Shown here one piece after another: positions 19,839 through 29,924 of a stretch of 64,000 nucleotides of DNA (its first letter is position 1; each line of letters begins with the position of its first letter). Both the position numbers and the translations under genes were made by a program. Location of the stretch: the NCBI RefSeq assembly GCF_017811175.1, contig NZ_JACWIJ010000002.1, positions 2,418,001 to 2,482,000 on the forward strand, in the 5' to 3' direction. Under the pieces are notes generated by a model. The model worked only from the letters and a program-made list of their open reading frames with translations, was not told where the DNA came from and made no database searches. This DNA comes from Melaminivora jejuensis. Lineage in GTDB: Bacteria > Pseudomonadota > Gammaproteobacteria > Burkholderiales > Burkholderiaceae_C.

Positions 19839-20363
19839 ATGCCGCATTCCACCGGACGCCGCGCCTCGCACCAGCGCGCCGACCACCGCCGCCTTCCCTC
19901 CCACGCCATCGTCCCCAGCAGCGGCAGCAGTGCGCTGGAGCGCGCCATCCTGGCCGCCCTGCGCCAGCGCCGCCCGCAGGTGCTGGAGCGCCTGGCCGAG
20001 CAGGCCGGCGCCGGCGCCTTCGCCCGGGTGCTGATGCGCCTGAGCACGCGGCAGATGATGGATGCGCTGTCGCTGCTGCCGCCCAGGCAGCGCGGCGCCG
20101 TCTGGGCGCGCCTGTCGCCGGCGGCACGGCGGCGCTGGGGCGGGCTGGCCGCCAGCACTGCCACCCACGCGCGGGGCAGCAGCGCGGCCCAGGCAGAACC
20201 AGCAGATCAGGCAGACCAGACAGATCAAGCGGCCCGGCACGCGCGCGGCCTCCTGTCCGGCGCCTGCCATGCTCTGCTGACCGGCGTGACTGGTGCGCTT
20301 GGCCGGCTGCGGCGCCTGCTGGCCACGGCCCGGCCCGGCCTGGCGGCCTCGGCCTCTTCCTGA
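19839..20363 (+). CDS. Hypothetical protein upstream of mgtC, possibly with MgtE-N-like helical repeats
   Basis: 174 aa, not recognised with certainty. AAGGAG lies ten bases before ATG 19839, a strong ribosome-binding site. The first 30 residues are Arg/His-rich; residues about 33-95 form helices with the pattern LMRLSTRQMMDALSLLPP then RQRGAVWARLSPAARRR, reminiscent of the helical LLxxLPxxxRaxVxxxLs repeats of the MgtE N-terminal domain. The tail (about 110-174) is Ala-rich with a DQADQTDQA run. It ends 85 bp before mgtC on the same strand. A role in magnesium homeostasis is inference from the neighbour and a weak motif. Confidence 0.6.
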   Translation: MPHSTGRRASHQRADHRRLPSHAIVPSSGSSALERAILAALRQRRPQVLERLAEQAGAGAFARVLMRLSTRQMMDALSLLPPRQRGAVWARLSPAARRRWGGLAASTATHARGSSAAQAEPADQADQTDQAARHARGLLSGACHALLTGVTGALGRLRRLLATARPGLAASASS

Positions 20364-20448
20364 GCTACGCTCAAGGCCGCCGCAGCGTGCCCATCCGGGG
20401 CGCCTGCCCGCCATCCCTGCCCCTGCCCGAACGCCCCCGCACTCATCC

Positions 20449-21170
20449 ATGCCGGCCCTGCACAACATCGACCCTGCCGCTACGCTGAACACGCTGGTCA
20501 GCCTGTTCTTTGCCTTCGTCTTCGGCAGCGTGATCGGCCTGGAGCGCCAGATCCGCCAGCGCACCGCCGGTCTGCGCACCAACGCGCTGGTGGCCGTGGG
20601 CGCAGCGGTGTTCGTCGATCTGTCCATGCGCATGAACGGCGTGGAGGGCGCAGCGCGCGTGGTCTCCAACGTCATCACCGGCGTGGGTTTTCTGGGCGCC
20701 GGCGCCATCATGAAGGAGGGCATCAACGTCACGGGCCTGAACACGGCGGCGACGCTGTGGGGCTCGGCTGCCGTGGGCGCGTGCGCCGGGGCCGGCTTCA
20801 TCGTCGAGGCCGCGCTGGCCACGCTGTTCGTGCTGGCCAGCAACACGCTCTTGCGCCCGGTGGTCAACCACATCAACCGCAGCCCTCTGAGCAGCGCATC
20901 TTCCGAAGCGACCTACCACGTCTATGCCCTGTGCCGGCGTGCCGACCAGTCGGACGTGCGCGAGCGCATGGTGCAACTGCTGGATGACGCGCATTACCCC
21001 GTGCGCACAGTCCACAAGAACCACCTGGGCCTGCGCGACACGGAAATCGAGGCCGTGCTGTACGCCACCTCGGTGGAGGGCCAGGAGCTGGAAGCTGCCG
21101 TGCAGCGCATCGAGGAGCTGCCCGGCGTGCTGCAGGCCTACTGGAACGCTGGGGGGCGCACACGGGTTGA
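20449..21170 (+). CDS. MgtC/SapB family membrane protein, probable frameshift at the C-terminus
   Basis: Inner-membrane protein of the MgtC/SapB family, which is linked to survival under low magnesium. N-terminal helices contain the family motif FGSVIGLERQIRQRTAGLRT and the GVGFLGAGAIMKEG block; a C-terminal ACT-like cytosolic domain follows (about 145-235). As written, the frame runs to 21273 with a 35-residue Arg-rich tail. Adding one G to the GGGGGG run at 21151-21156 ends the protein at AYWNAGGAHTG (stop 21168-21170, 240 aa), the usual MgtC length. I give that end. Upstream lie two small unknown genes and a terminator unit. Confidence 0.88.
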
Positions 21171-21405
21171 GGGGCGCTTGCGCGGCTTGCGGCGTGCTGG
21201 CTTTCTGCACGCCGGTAACGGGTGGTGCGTTCAGCGTTGGACGGCACGGCCGCTTCCACCCAAGGCTGCCTAATCCCTGGCTGCTTCCCACTTATTTCAC
21301 GAGTTCGGCTGTCCAAACGTGTGGGATCACCTCGCATTGCAGCGTAGAGTAGGCGTGTCGCGCAACGATGCCTCTGCGAGAGCGCGAATCACGATAGGAG
21401 TAACC

Positions 21406-22224
21406 ATGATTGATATTCAAAAATGGGCGACAGACGGATATTATTTACTTCCTGAATTCTATTCATGCGCCGAAATCGATAGGGTGCTTGCAGAACAGCG
21501 AGCGGCGTGGGATGAGCGCCGTCCACGTATCGTCGCTGACGACTTGGTTACCGGCCACAGATTGCGTATCCAGGATGTGCCCGAGCATGACCGAACAGAG
21601 CACCGGTTTAAGGTGAACGACCTATATCTCGAATCACCTATTATTCGGTCGCTAGCCATAAATAGCCGCCTGACTCCGATTTTGAAGAAACTGCTGGGCC
21701 ATGCGCCGGTCATCTGCAACTCATTGAGCTTCGATAAAGGCAGCAGTCAGCCTGACCACGTAGACGCTTTGTATATGACCCCACGCACGGATGGCCATTT
21801 GATCGCCATCTGGGTTGGACTGGAAGATTGTAGTCCTGATGCCGGGCCGCTTCGTTATTACCCGGGTAGTAACAAGATTGCGCCATACCTCTTCTCGACC
21901 GGGTCTAGTCACTGCGTGGACAGCGAAATGGAAGCGTGGCAGACATACATGGACTACGAAGTGCAGCGTTTGAAATTGAGCCCTGTAACGTTTCCTGCCA
22001 GGAAAGGCGATGTGTTCATATGGAGCGCATATCTTCTGCACGGGGGTGCGCCGATCCGTGACCCTGCGCTCACGCGTCGCAGCCTTGTCTTCCATTATTA
22101 CAGCGATGTAGACGCACAGCACTTACCTGGTACACGCGTGATTGCAGAAAACGGCGGACATTGGTTGTACCGACCGCATCAGCCGGTTAATGGGAAGCTT
22201 GGTGAATTGCCAGTACTGCAATAG
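21406..22224 (+). CDS. Phytanoyl-CoA dioxygenase (PhyH) family protein
   Basis: 272-aa Fe(II)/2-oxoglutarate-dependent dioxygenase. Iron ligands are probably the H and D of DHVDALYM and the later His in LLHGGAPIRDP; TRRSLVFHYY supplies the 2-oxoglutarate-binding Arg. Substrate unknown; family members hydroxylate many small molecules. GATAGGAG precedes ATG 21406. Its base composition (roughly 50% GC, with many A/T third positions) is clearly lower than that of its neighbours, and the flanks 21290-21405 and 22225-22407 are similar, so it was probably acquired. No mobile-element remnants are visible beside it. Confidence 0.87.
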   Translation: MIDIQKWATDGYYLLPEFYSCAEIDRVLAEQRAAWDERRPRIVADDLVTGHRLRIQDVPEHDRTEHRFKVNDLYLESPIIRSLAINSRLTPILKKLLGHAPVICNSLSFDKGSSQPDHVDALYMTPRTDGHLIAIWVGLEDCSPDAGPLRYYPGSNKIAPYLFSTGSSHCVDSEMEAWQTYMDYEVQRLKLSPVTFPARKGDVFIWSAYLLHGGAPIRDPALTRRSLVFHYYSDVDAQHLPGTRVIAENGGHWLYRPHQPVNGKLGELPVLQ

Positions 22225-22407
22225 GCAATAGCTACGCAGCCACGGAATTTAGAGCGTAGTTGTAGTTACTCAATAACGGGCGTTCTGCAACGGCTGCCGA
22301 CTGTCAGGTCTTGGCCGCAACCAGACGATACGATGGATCTGAAGTGCCGCCCAACTCAAGCGTTGTGCGGGGACTCACGCAAAACGCAAGGCGCGCATCG
22401 CTCAACC
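22225..22407. other. Intergenic stretch with no gene seen
   Basis: Between the PhyH gene and ruvB. It is A/T-richer than the surroundings and belongs compositionally to the PhyH insert. Short ORFs here have no recognisable product, and no terminator with a clear T-run was found. Confidence 0.5.
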
Positions 22408-23487
<1,080 letters not shown>

Positions 23488-23664
23488 ACAGTAAAAGATT
23501 GTGCGCGATGGGCCCGCGCCCAAGGTCTATAAGGGCCTTTGGGTAACATCGTTGCCCCTTTTTGCCGGGTTTGCGTGCGCCCCAGCGGCGCCCGGCCTGC
23601 CTGATCCCCACCTGATTTCCGTGCCCGGCGCGGCGTGCCCGCCCGCCGGCCACTTTTTTGCACC

Positions 23665-24288
23665 ATGAGCACACCACAGACCTCTCCCCCCTCCTTCCTC
23701 AGCCGTATCGCCATTGCGATCGGCAGCTTCTTTGCCATCCTGGGCAATGCCTCGCTGGCGCAGGGCGTGTCGCGCCTGCGCGCCGGCGAGGCGCTGGCCG
23801 CCGACGTGCCGCCGCGCGAGGTGCGCGTCGAGGTGCCCGTCGAGAAGATCGTCGAGACTCGCATCGAGGTGCCGGTCGAGCGCATCGTCGAAAAAACCAC
23901 CGAAGTCCACGCCCCCACCGCCGCGCTGCAGCTGCTGGGCCTGCTGCAGCGCGAGGCGCGCTTTGTCGATTTCGTGCAGGAGGACGTGGCCGGCTACAGC
24001 GATGCCGAGATCGGCGCCGCCGCCCGCGTGGTGCACGATGGCTGCCGCAAGGTGCTGGCCGGGCATTTCGCGATCACGCCCGTGCGTGCCGAGAGCGAAG
24101 GCAGCCGCATCACGCTGCAGCCCGGCTTTGACGCCGGCGCCGTGCGCGTCAGCGGCAACGTGGTCGGCCAGCCGCCGTTCACTGGCACGCTGGCGCACCG
24201 TGGCTGGCAGGCCGGCGAAGTGCGCCTGCCGCAGCTGACCGACCCCCAGGCCGCACGCATCCTGGCGCAGGCGGAGGTGGAGCTGTGA
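23665..24288 (+). CDS. DUF2760 domain protein
   Basis: 207 aa, function unknown. The N-terminus (residues about 9-33, FLSRIAIAIGSFFAILGNAS) is hydrophobic and may anchor the protein. It is followed by a Val/Glu repeat (EVRVEVPVEKIVETRIEVPV, about 50-75) that probably forms an extended or coiled segment, then the DUF2760 domain with LLGLLQREARFVDFVQEDV and the C-terminal LAHRGWQAGEVRLPQL. Its stop overlaps the GTG start of the first Hsp70 gene (GTGA, 24285-24288). DUF2760 next to paired Hsp70 genes is a recurrent arrangement in Proteobacteria as I recall, which suggests a shared chaperone function. Confidence 0.85.
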   Translation: MSTPQTSPPSFLSRIAIAIGSFFAILGNASLAQGVSRLRAGEALAADVPPREVRVEVPVEKIVETRIEVPVERIVEKTTEVHAPTAALQLLGLLQREARFVDFVQEDVAGYSDAEIGAAARVVHDGCRKVLAGHFAITPVRAESEGSRITLQPGFDAGAVRVSGNVVGQPPFTGTLAHRGWQAGEVRLPQLTDPQAARILAQAEVEL

Positions 24289-26245
24289 ACGCTACCAAAG
24301 AAATAGCTACTATCGCTGACCAGGCAACGGTTTCAGCCGAAAATCACCCACAAAACGCCGCTGCCGGCACCCCCCGCTACAGCATCGGTATCGACCTGGG
24401 CACCACGCACTGCGCGCTGTCGTTCGTGGACGCCGCCGCCTGCGACGGCGAGCGCGTGGCGCAGGGCGTGCTGGACATCCCTCAGCTCACCGCGCCGGCC
24501 AGCGTCGAGGCGCGGCCGCTGCTGCCGTCCTTTCTGTACCTGCCGCACGACAGCGAACTGAGCGCCGCCGAGCGCAGCGTGCCCGGGCTGGCTGGCGGCG
24601 ATGCGCCGCAGGACTTCATCGTCGGCGAGCTGGCGCGCACGCGCGGCGCGGCCACGCCGATGCGGCTGGTGGCCAGCGCCAAGAGCTGGCTGTGCCATGC
24701 CGGCGTGGATCGGCGCGCGCCCATCCTGCCGCCCGATGCCGCACAGGCCCCGAGGGCGAGATCGCCCGCCTGTCGCCCCTGCAGGCCAGCACCGAATACC
24801 TGAAGCACCTGCGCCGCGCCTGGGACGCCGCCCACCCGGACGCGCCGCTGTCGGCGCAGCAGGTCACGGTGACCATTCCCGCATCGTTCGACCCGGCGGC
24901 GCGCGAGTTGACCGCCGAGGCCTGCCAGGCTGCGGGTTTGGGCCATTTCACGCTGCTGGAAGAACCCCAGGCGGCGCTGTACAGCTGGCTGCAGGCCAGC
25001 GGCGGCGCCTGGCGCAAGCAGGTGCGCCACGGCGACATCCTGCTGGTGGTGGACGTGGGCGGCGGCACGACCGACCTGTCGCTGATCGCCGTGCTGGAGC
25101 AGGATGGCAACCTGCAGCTGCAGCGCATCGCCGTGGGCGAGCACATCCTGCTGGGCGGCGACAACATGGATCTGGCGCTGGCCTATGGCGTGGCGCGCAA
25201 GCTGGCCCAGGAGGGCCGGCAGCTCGACGCCTGGCAGACCCGAGCGCTGGCGCACGCCTGCCGCGCCGCCAAGGAGCAGCTGCTGCAGGACGACAGCGTG
25301 CAGGCCGTGCCCGTGGTCGTGCCCAGCCGGGGCGCCAGGCTGATCGGCGCCAGCATCCGCACCGAGGTCACGCGCGCCGAGGTGCTGCAGTTGCTGGTCG
25401 AGGGCTTTTTCCCGCACGCCGCCATCACCGACCGCCCGCAAACGCGCGCCCGCGCCGCCCTCACGCAACTGGGCCTGCCCTACGCACAGGACGCGGCGGT
25501 GACGCGCCATCTGGCGGCCTTTCTGGCGCGCCAGGTGGGCGCGACGGCGCAGATCGAGGGCCTGGCGCCGCCGCCCGAGGGCGCCAGCTTCGTGCATCCG
25601 ACGGCTGTGCTGTTCAACGGCGGCGTGCTCAAGGCCGCGCAGATCGAGGCGCGCATCCTGGAAGTGTTGAACGGCTGGCTGGCCGCCGAGGGCGCACCAC
25701 CCGTGCGGCTGCTCGATGGCGCGCAGCTCGATCTGGCGGTGGCGCGCGGCGCGGCCTACTTCGGCCATGTGGCGGCGCAGGGGCGCGGCGTGCGCATTCG
25801 CGGCGGCACGGCGCAGAGCTACTACGTCGGCGTGGAGGGCAACATGCCGGCCATCCCCGGCATGGAGCCGCCGATCGCCGCGCTGTGCCTGGCGCCGTTC
25901 GGCATGGAGGAAGGCAGCGAGGTCGAGCTGAGCGGCCAGCAGTTCGGCCTGGTCGTGGGCGAGCCGGTGCGGCTGCGCTTTTTTGGCTCCAGCGTGCGCC
26001 GCCAGGATGCGGTGGGCACGCTGCTGGAGTTCTGGGCCGACGAGGAGCTGACCGAGCTGCAGGAGATCGAAGCCACCCTGCCGCCCGAGGGCCGCAGCGC
26101 CGGCGAGGTCGTGCCCGTCACCCTGCACGCCCGCGTGAGCGAGATCGGCACGCTGGAGCTGGCGGCGGTGCCGGTGGGCGGCAGCGAGCGCTGGAAGGTG
26201 GAGTTCGACGTGCGGGCGGCGGGGCGGCGTAGCCAACCTCTGTGA
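24285..26245 (+). CDS. Hsp70 family protein (DnaK-like) 1, frameshifted
   Basis: About 653 aa after correction. Actin-like ATPase motifs: phosphate-1 SIGIDLGTTHCALSFVD (about 30-46), phosphate-2 DVGGGTTDLSLIAV, and LGGDNMDLALAYGV; later VLFNGGVLKA. The C-terminal part (about 500-650) is beta-rich and unlike the DnaK substrate domain. One base is missing in CCCC at 24748-24751: the frame ending ILPPDAAQAP resumes as EGEIARLSPLQ. The GTG start overlaps DUF2760. Codons about 5-22 are a copy of the short repeat (24297-24350), so the true start may be different or the N-terminus was extended by the repeat. Confidence 0.85.
24297..24350 (+). repeat. Dispersed short repeat at the 5' end of the Hsp70-1 frame
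   Basis: AAATAGCTACTATCGCTGAC, then CAGGCAACGGTTTCAGCCG and AAAATCAC, matches core and tail of the repeat. It is read in frame as the N-terminal extension of Hsp70-1. Confidence 0.7.
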
Positions 26246-26367
26246 AGCCTGGCCTCCAGCGGCTGGTTGACTCCCGGCTCCCTCGCCCCTTGGGGGAGAG
26301 GGAGCGCGCCTCCGACACAGCACCAGCATCAACCACGCCCCCGCGCAACCGCCCAGGAGTCCGTCCC

Positions 26368-26913
26368 ATGCCCGAGCGCCCCGCCTCCCTCACCACCCCG
26401 CCCGACGGCTACGCCCCGTGGCTGGCCGAGCTGCAAACCCGCATCCACAGCGCCCAGCAACGCGCGGCGCTGGCCGTCAACCGCGAACTGGTGCTGCTGT
26501 ACTGGCAGATCGGCCAGGACATCCTGCAGCGCCAGCAGCAACAGGGCTGGGGCGCCAAGGTCATCGAACGACTGGCGCACGACCTGCGGGTGGCGTTTCC
26601 GGACATGAAGGGGTTTTCGCCGCGCAACCTGAAATACATGCGCGCTTTTGCCCAAGCGTGGCCGGAGGCGGAATTTGTGCAAGAGGAGCTTGCACGATTG
26701 CCCTGGTACCACCAGCTCGCCTTGCTGGACAAGCTGCCTGGCCCCGAGGCACGCCGGTGGTACGCCGGCCAGATCAAGGACGAACAAGACAACCCGACCA
26801 TCGGCTTGCTGCTGTGCAAAAGCAGGAACAAGGTGGTGGCCGAATACGCCCTGGGCGGCCTGAACGATCCGGCTGGCGGGCAGACCAGCCATGAGGAGCA
26901 GGCAGATACATGA
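26368..26913 (+). pseudogene. DUF1016 (YhcG-type PDDEXK nuclease) gene with internal deletion
   Basis: 181 codons. The N-terminal DUF1016 domain is present (NRELVLLYWQIGQDILQRQ, GFSPRNLKYMRAFAQAWP, LPWYHQLALLDKLPGPEAR), but it jumps from WYAGQI directly to the family's extreme C-terminus, DNPTIGLLLCKSRNKVVAEY. The central PD-(D/E)XK nuclease core (about 120-150 residues in full-length YhcG, about 350 aa) is absent. The frame stays open across the join. It overlaps the start of Hsp70-2 by 4 bases (ATGA at 26910). Probably a non-functional remnant; a regulatory protein without nuclease activity is an alternative. Confidence 0.75.
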
Positions 26914-29867
26914 CGGCCACCTCCACACACCCCACCCTCCGCTACGCCATCGGCATCGACCTGGGCACCAGCCACACCGCCCTGGCCTTCGTGTCGCTCG
27001 CCGCCAGCGCGCAGGACATCCGCCTGCTGCCCCTGCCCCAGCGCATCTCGCCCGCCGAGGTGCAGGGTGAGCCCCTGTTGCCCTCCATGCGCTACCAGGG
27101 CGCGAGCGGCGAGTTGCACGAGGCCTGGCGCACCCCCTGGCCGCCGCTGGGCGCGGGCGACGCCGCCCCCGCCGTCATCGGCCACTGGGCGCGGGTGCTG
27201 GGTGCGGGCAGCCCGCAGCGGCTGGTGGCCAGCGCCAAGAGCTGGCTGTCGCACGCCGGTGTCGATCGCAGCGCGCCCATCCTGCCCTGGGGCGCGGGCG
27301 AGGACGTGGCGAAAATCTCCCCGCTCGACGCCTCGGCCAGCTACCTGGCGCACCTGCGCGCCGCTTGGGACGCCGCCCACCCCGATGCCCCCATGGCGCA
27401 GCAAAGCGTGGTGCTCACCGTGCCGGCCTCCTTCGACGAGGGCGCGCGCGCGCTGACCCTGCAGGCGGCGCAACTCGCCGGCCTGCCACCCGTGCAGCTG
27501 CTGGAAGAACCCAAGGCGGCCTTCCACGACTGGCTGGTGCTGCAGGGCGAGCAACTCGCCGCACAACTCGCCGCCAGCCGCCTGGTGCTGGTAGTGGACG
27601 TGGGCGGCGGCACGACCGACCTGACGCTGATCCGCGTGCAACCCGCGCAGGACGGCGCAGGCCTGCCCCAGCTCACGCGCAGCGCCGTGGGCGAGCACCT
27701 GATGCTGGGCGGCGACAACATGGATCTGGCCCTGGCGCACCGGCTGGAGCCGCACTTTGCCGGCGGCGACGGCCAGCGCCTGGCGCCGACGCGCTTTGCC
27801 GAGCTGGTGCAGCGCTGCCGCAGCGCCAAGGAGCAGCTGCTGGCCGCCGATGCCCCCGGGCAGCTGCCCATCACCCTGCTGGGCGCCGGCTCGCGGCTGC
27901 TGGCGCAGACGCGCTCGGCGGCGCTCACGCGCGAGCAGGTGCAGCAATGGGTGGTCGAGGCCTTTGTGCCGCCTGCCGAGCTGACCGACGCTCCGGCGCG
28001 CCGCCAGGGCGCACTGCGCGGCCTGGGTCTGCCGTATCCGGCGGATGCGGCGCTGTCGCGGCACCTGGCGCAATTCCTGAGCCGGCACGCTGCGGACGGC
28101 CTGCCCGATACCGTGCTGCTCAATGGCGGCGTGTTCCACGCCCACGCCCTGGCCGAGCGACTGACCGGCCTGCTCGGCCATTGGCGCGGCGCCCCGGTGC
28201 GCGTGCTGGCCAACCCGCACCCGGACTGGGCGGTGGCGCGCGGCGCAGCCGCCCATGCGCTGGCGCAGTACCAGGCGCAATACCAGGCCCAGCATCCGGC
28301 CCAATCCCCGGAAAAATCCTCATCAAATCAGCCGCAAACCCTTGCTGGACAAGCGCTGACAGCTAGCAAAAGCATAGTCCCCCGCATCGGTGGCGGCTCG
28401 GCGCGCAGCTACTGGCTGGTGCTGCCGGGCAAGAGCGGCGCGCCCGCGCGCGGCCTGTGCCTGCTGCCGCGCGGCACCGAGGAAGGCGTACGCCTGGTGC
28501 TGACGGGCCGGCGCTTTGCCCTGCGCCTGGGCCAGGCCGTGCGCTTTGCCCTGCTGGCACGCAGCGAGGGCCAGGCGCAGGCCGGGCAGATCATCGCCAT
28601 CGAGGGCGAGGGCTGGACGGAGCTGCCGCCCGTGGCCACCGCCCTGCCGGCACCGCCCGGGCGCGAGACGGCGCGTGTCGAGGTGCAACTGCAGGCCAGC
28701 ATGAGCGAGGTCGGCACGCTGGAGCTGCGCTGCGTGGCCGTCGATGACCCGCAGCAGTCGTGGCTACTGCCCTTTGCCGTGCGCGGCGTGGGCGCTGGCG
28801 CGGATGCGCGCATACAGGCCGATGCTGCCAACGATGAAGCATCAAAAACCATAGCTGCCAGCACTGACCCCACAAGGGAAACCCGCCAAAAAGACCCAAA
28901 GAATCAACCCGGCGGTTCGGACGGTGCCGCCACCGGCCTGCCCGCCGCCCTGGCGCTGATTGAGCGCATCTTCGGCAACCAGGGCCGCGGCGTCGCCCCA
29001 CGCGAAGTGCGCCAGCTGCGCCAGTCGCTGCAACAACTGCTCGGCCCGCGCGAGGGCTGGGACGTGCCGCTGCTGCGCGCGCTGTTCGACGCGCTGCTTG
29101 CGCGCGCGCGCCGGCGCCGGCGCACGCCCGAGCACGAGCGCGCCTGGCTGAACCTGGCCGGCTGGTGCCTGCGCCCTGGCGTGGGTGCCGAGCTGGACGG
29201 CTGGCGCATGGCGCAGCTGTGGCAGTTGTACGGGCAGGGGCTGGGGCATCCGGGCGAGCCGGCCAACTGGACGGAATGGTGGGTGCTGTGGCGGCGCGTC
29301 GCCGCCGGGTTGGACGAGGCGCAGCAGATGCAGCTGCTCGAAGACGTGGCCGCCTGCCTGCAAAAAGCCGTGCAGCGCAGCGGCAGCGCCCGCGCGCAGT
29401 GGGGCAGCTACGACGACATGCTGCGCCTGCTGGCCGCCGTCGAGGCCGTGCCCTGGCAGTACCGCCTGGAGATGGGCCAGTGGATGCTGGCGCGCCTGCA
29501 AAAATCCGGCGAGCCGGCGCAGACCTGGTGGGCCATTGGCCGGCTGGCGGCGCGCACGGCGCTGGCCGCCAACGCGCACCGCGTCATGCCGCCGGGCGCG
29601 GCGCAGGAGTTCCTGGACGCCGCCCTGGCGCAGGACTGGCGCAAGAACGAGCACGCCATGTTCGCCGCCGTGCAGATGGCGCGTAAAACGGGCGAGCGCA
29701 CGCTGGACGTGCCGGACGCCGTGCGCGCCGCCGTGCTGGACAAGCTGACCGCCAGCGGCGCGCCCGAGCGCTGGCTGCAGCAGGTGCGCGAGGTGGTGGA
29801 GCTGGAGGCGCAAGATCGGCAGCGCAGCCTGGGCGACAGCTTGCCGCCGGGATTGGTGCTGCTGTAG
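26910..29867 (+). CDS. Hsp70 family protein 2, long form with C-terminal extension
   Basis: 985 aa. The N-terminal ATPase half is paralogous to Hsp70-1: AIGIDLGTSHTALAFVS, the block QRLVASAKSWLSHAGVDRSA, VVDVGGGTTDLTLIRV and LGGDNMDLALAHRL. After residue about 640 comes an additional roughly 340-residue helical domain (LALIERIFGNQGRGVAPREV, EWWVLWRRVAAGLDE, YDDMLRLLAAVEAVPWQYRL) of the kind annotated as DUF3731/Hsp70 C-terminal. Two short repeats are translated within it (28312-28380 and 28836-28905), both in linker-like positions. It is the last gene of DUF2760-Hsp70-Hsp70. Substrate and co-chaperones are unknown; no DnaJ or GrpE gene is nearby. Confidence 0.88.
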   Translation: MTATSTHPTLRYAIGIDLGTSHTALAFVSLAASAQDIRLLPLPQRISPAEVQGEPLLPSMRYQGASGELHEAWRTPWPPLGAGDAAPAVIGHWARVLGAGSPQRLVASAKSWLSHAGVDRSAPILPWGAGEDVAKISPLDASASYLAHLRAAWDAAHPDAPMAQQSVVLTVPASFDEGARALTLQAAQLAGLPPVQLLEEPKAAFHDWLVLQGEQLAAQLAASRLVLVVDVGGGTTDLTLIRVQPAQDGAGLPQLTRSAVGEHLMLGGDNMDLALAHRLEPHFAGGDGQRLAPTRFAELVQRCRSAKEQLLAADAPGQLPITLLGAGSRLLAQTRSAALTREQVQQWVVEAFVPPAELTDAPARRQGALRGLGLPYPADAALSRHLAQFLSRHAADGLPDTVLLNGGVFHAHALAERLTGLLGHWRGAPVRVLANPHPDWAVARGAAAHALAQYQAQYQAQHPAQSPEKSSSNQPQTLAGQALTASKSIVPRIGGGSARSYWLVLPGKSGAPARGLCLLPRGTEEGVRLVLTGRRFALRLGQAVRFALLARSEGQAQAGQIIAIEGEGWTELPPVATALPAPPGRETARVEVQLQASMSEVGTLELRCVAVDDPQQSWLLPFAVRGVGAGADARIQADAANDEASKTIAASTDPTRETRQKDPKNQPGGSDGAATGLPAALALIERIFGNQGRGVAPREVRQLRQSLQQLLGPREGWDVPLLRALFDALLARARRRRRTPEHERAWLNLAGWCLRPGVGAELDGWRMAQLWQLYGQGLGHPGEPANWTEWWVLWRRVAAGLDEAQQMQLLEDVAACLQKAVQRSGSARAQWGSYDDMLRLLAAVEAVPWQYRLEMGQWMLARLQKSGEPAQTWWAIGRLAARTALAANAHRVMPPGAAQEFLDAALAQDWRKNEHAMFAAVQMARKTGERTLDVPDAVRAAVLDKLTASGAPERWLQQVREVVELEAQDRQRSLGDSLPPGLVLL
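28312..28380 (-). repeat. Dispersed short repeat inside Hsp70-2, reverse orientation
   Basis: CAAACCCTTGCTGGACAAGC followed by GCTGACAGCTAGC is the reverse complement of the repeat core. It encodes an SSNQPQTLAGQALTASKS stretch between the ATPase-like and beta-rich parts. Confidence 0.75.
28836..28905 (+). repeat. Dispersed short repeat inside Hsp70-2, forward orientation
   Basis: AAAAACCATAGCTGCCAGCA, CTGACCCCACAAGGGAAACC and following A-rich bases match arm, core and tail, somewhat diverged. It encodes an Asp/Lys/Thr-rich linker before the C-terminal helical domain. Confidence 0.6.
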
Positions 29868-29924
29868 CTGCGCCCCCACTCCTTCCCCTCTGGGGGAGGG
29901 AGCAAAGCCGGCAGGACAGACTGA

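Noticed and set aside
21290..22407. Prophage or integrative element around the PhyH gene
   Set aside because: Only one gene is present; no integrase, attachment repeats or tRNA were found, so only a compositional island is claimed.
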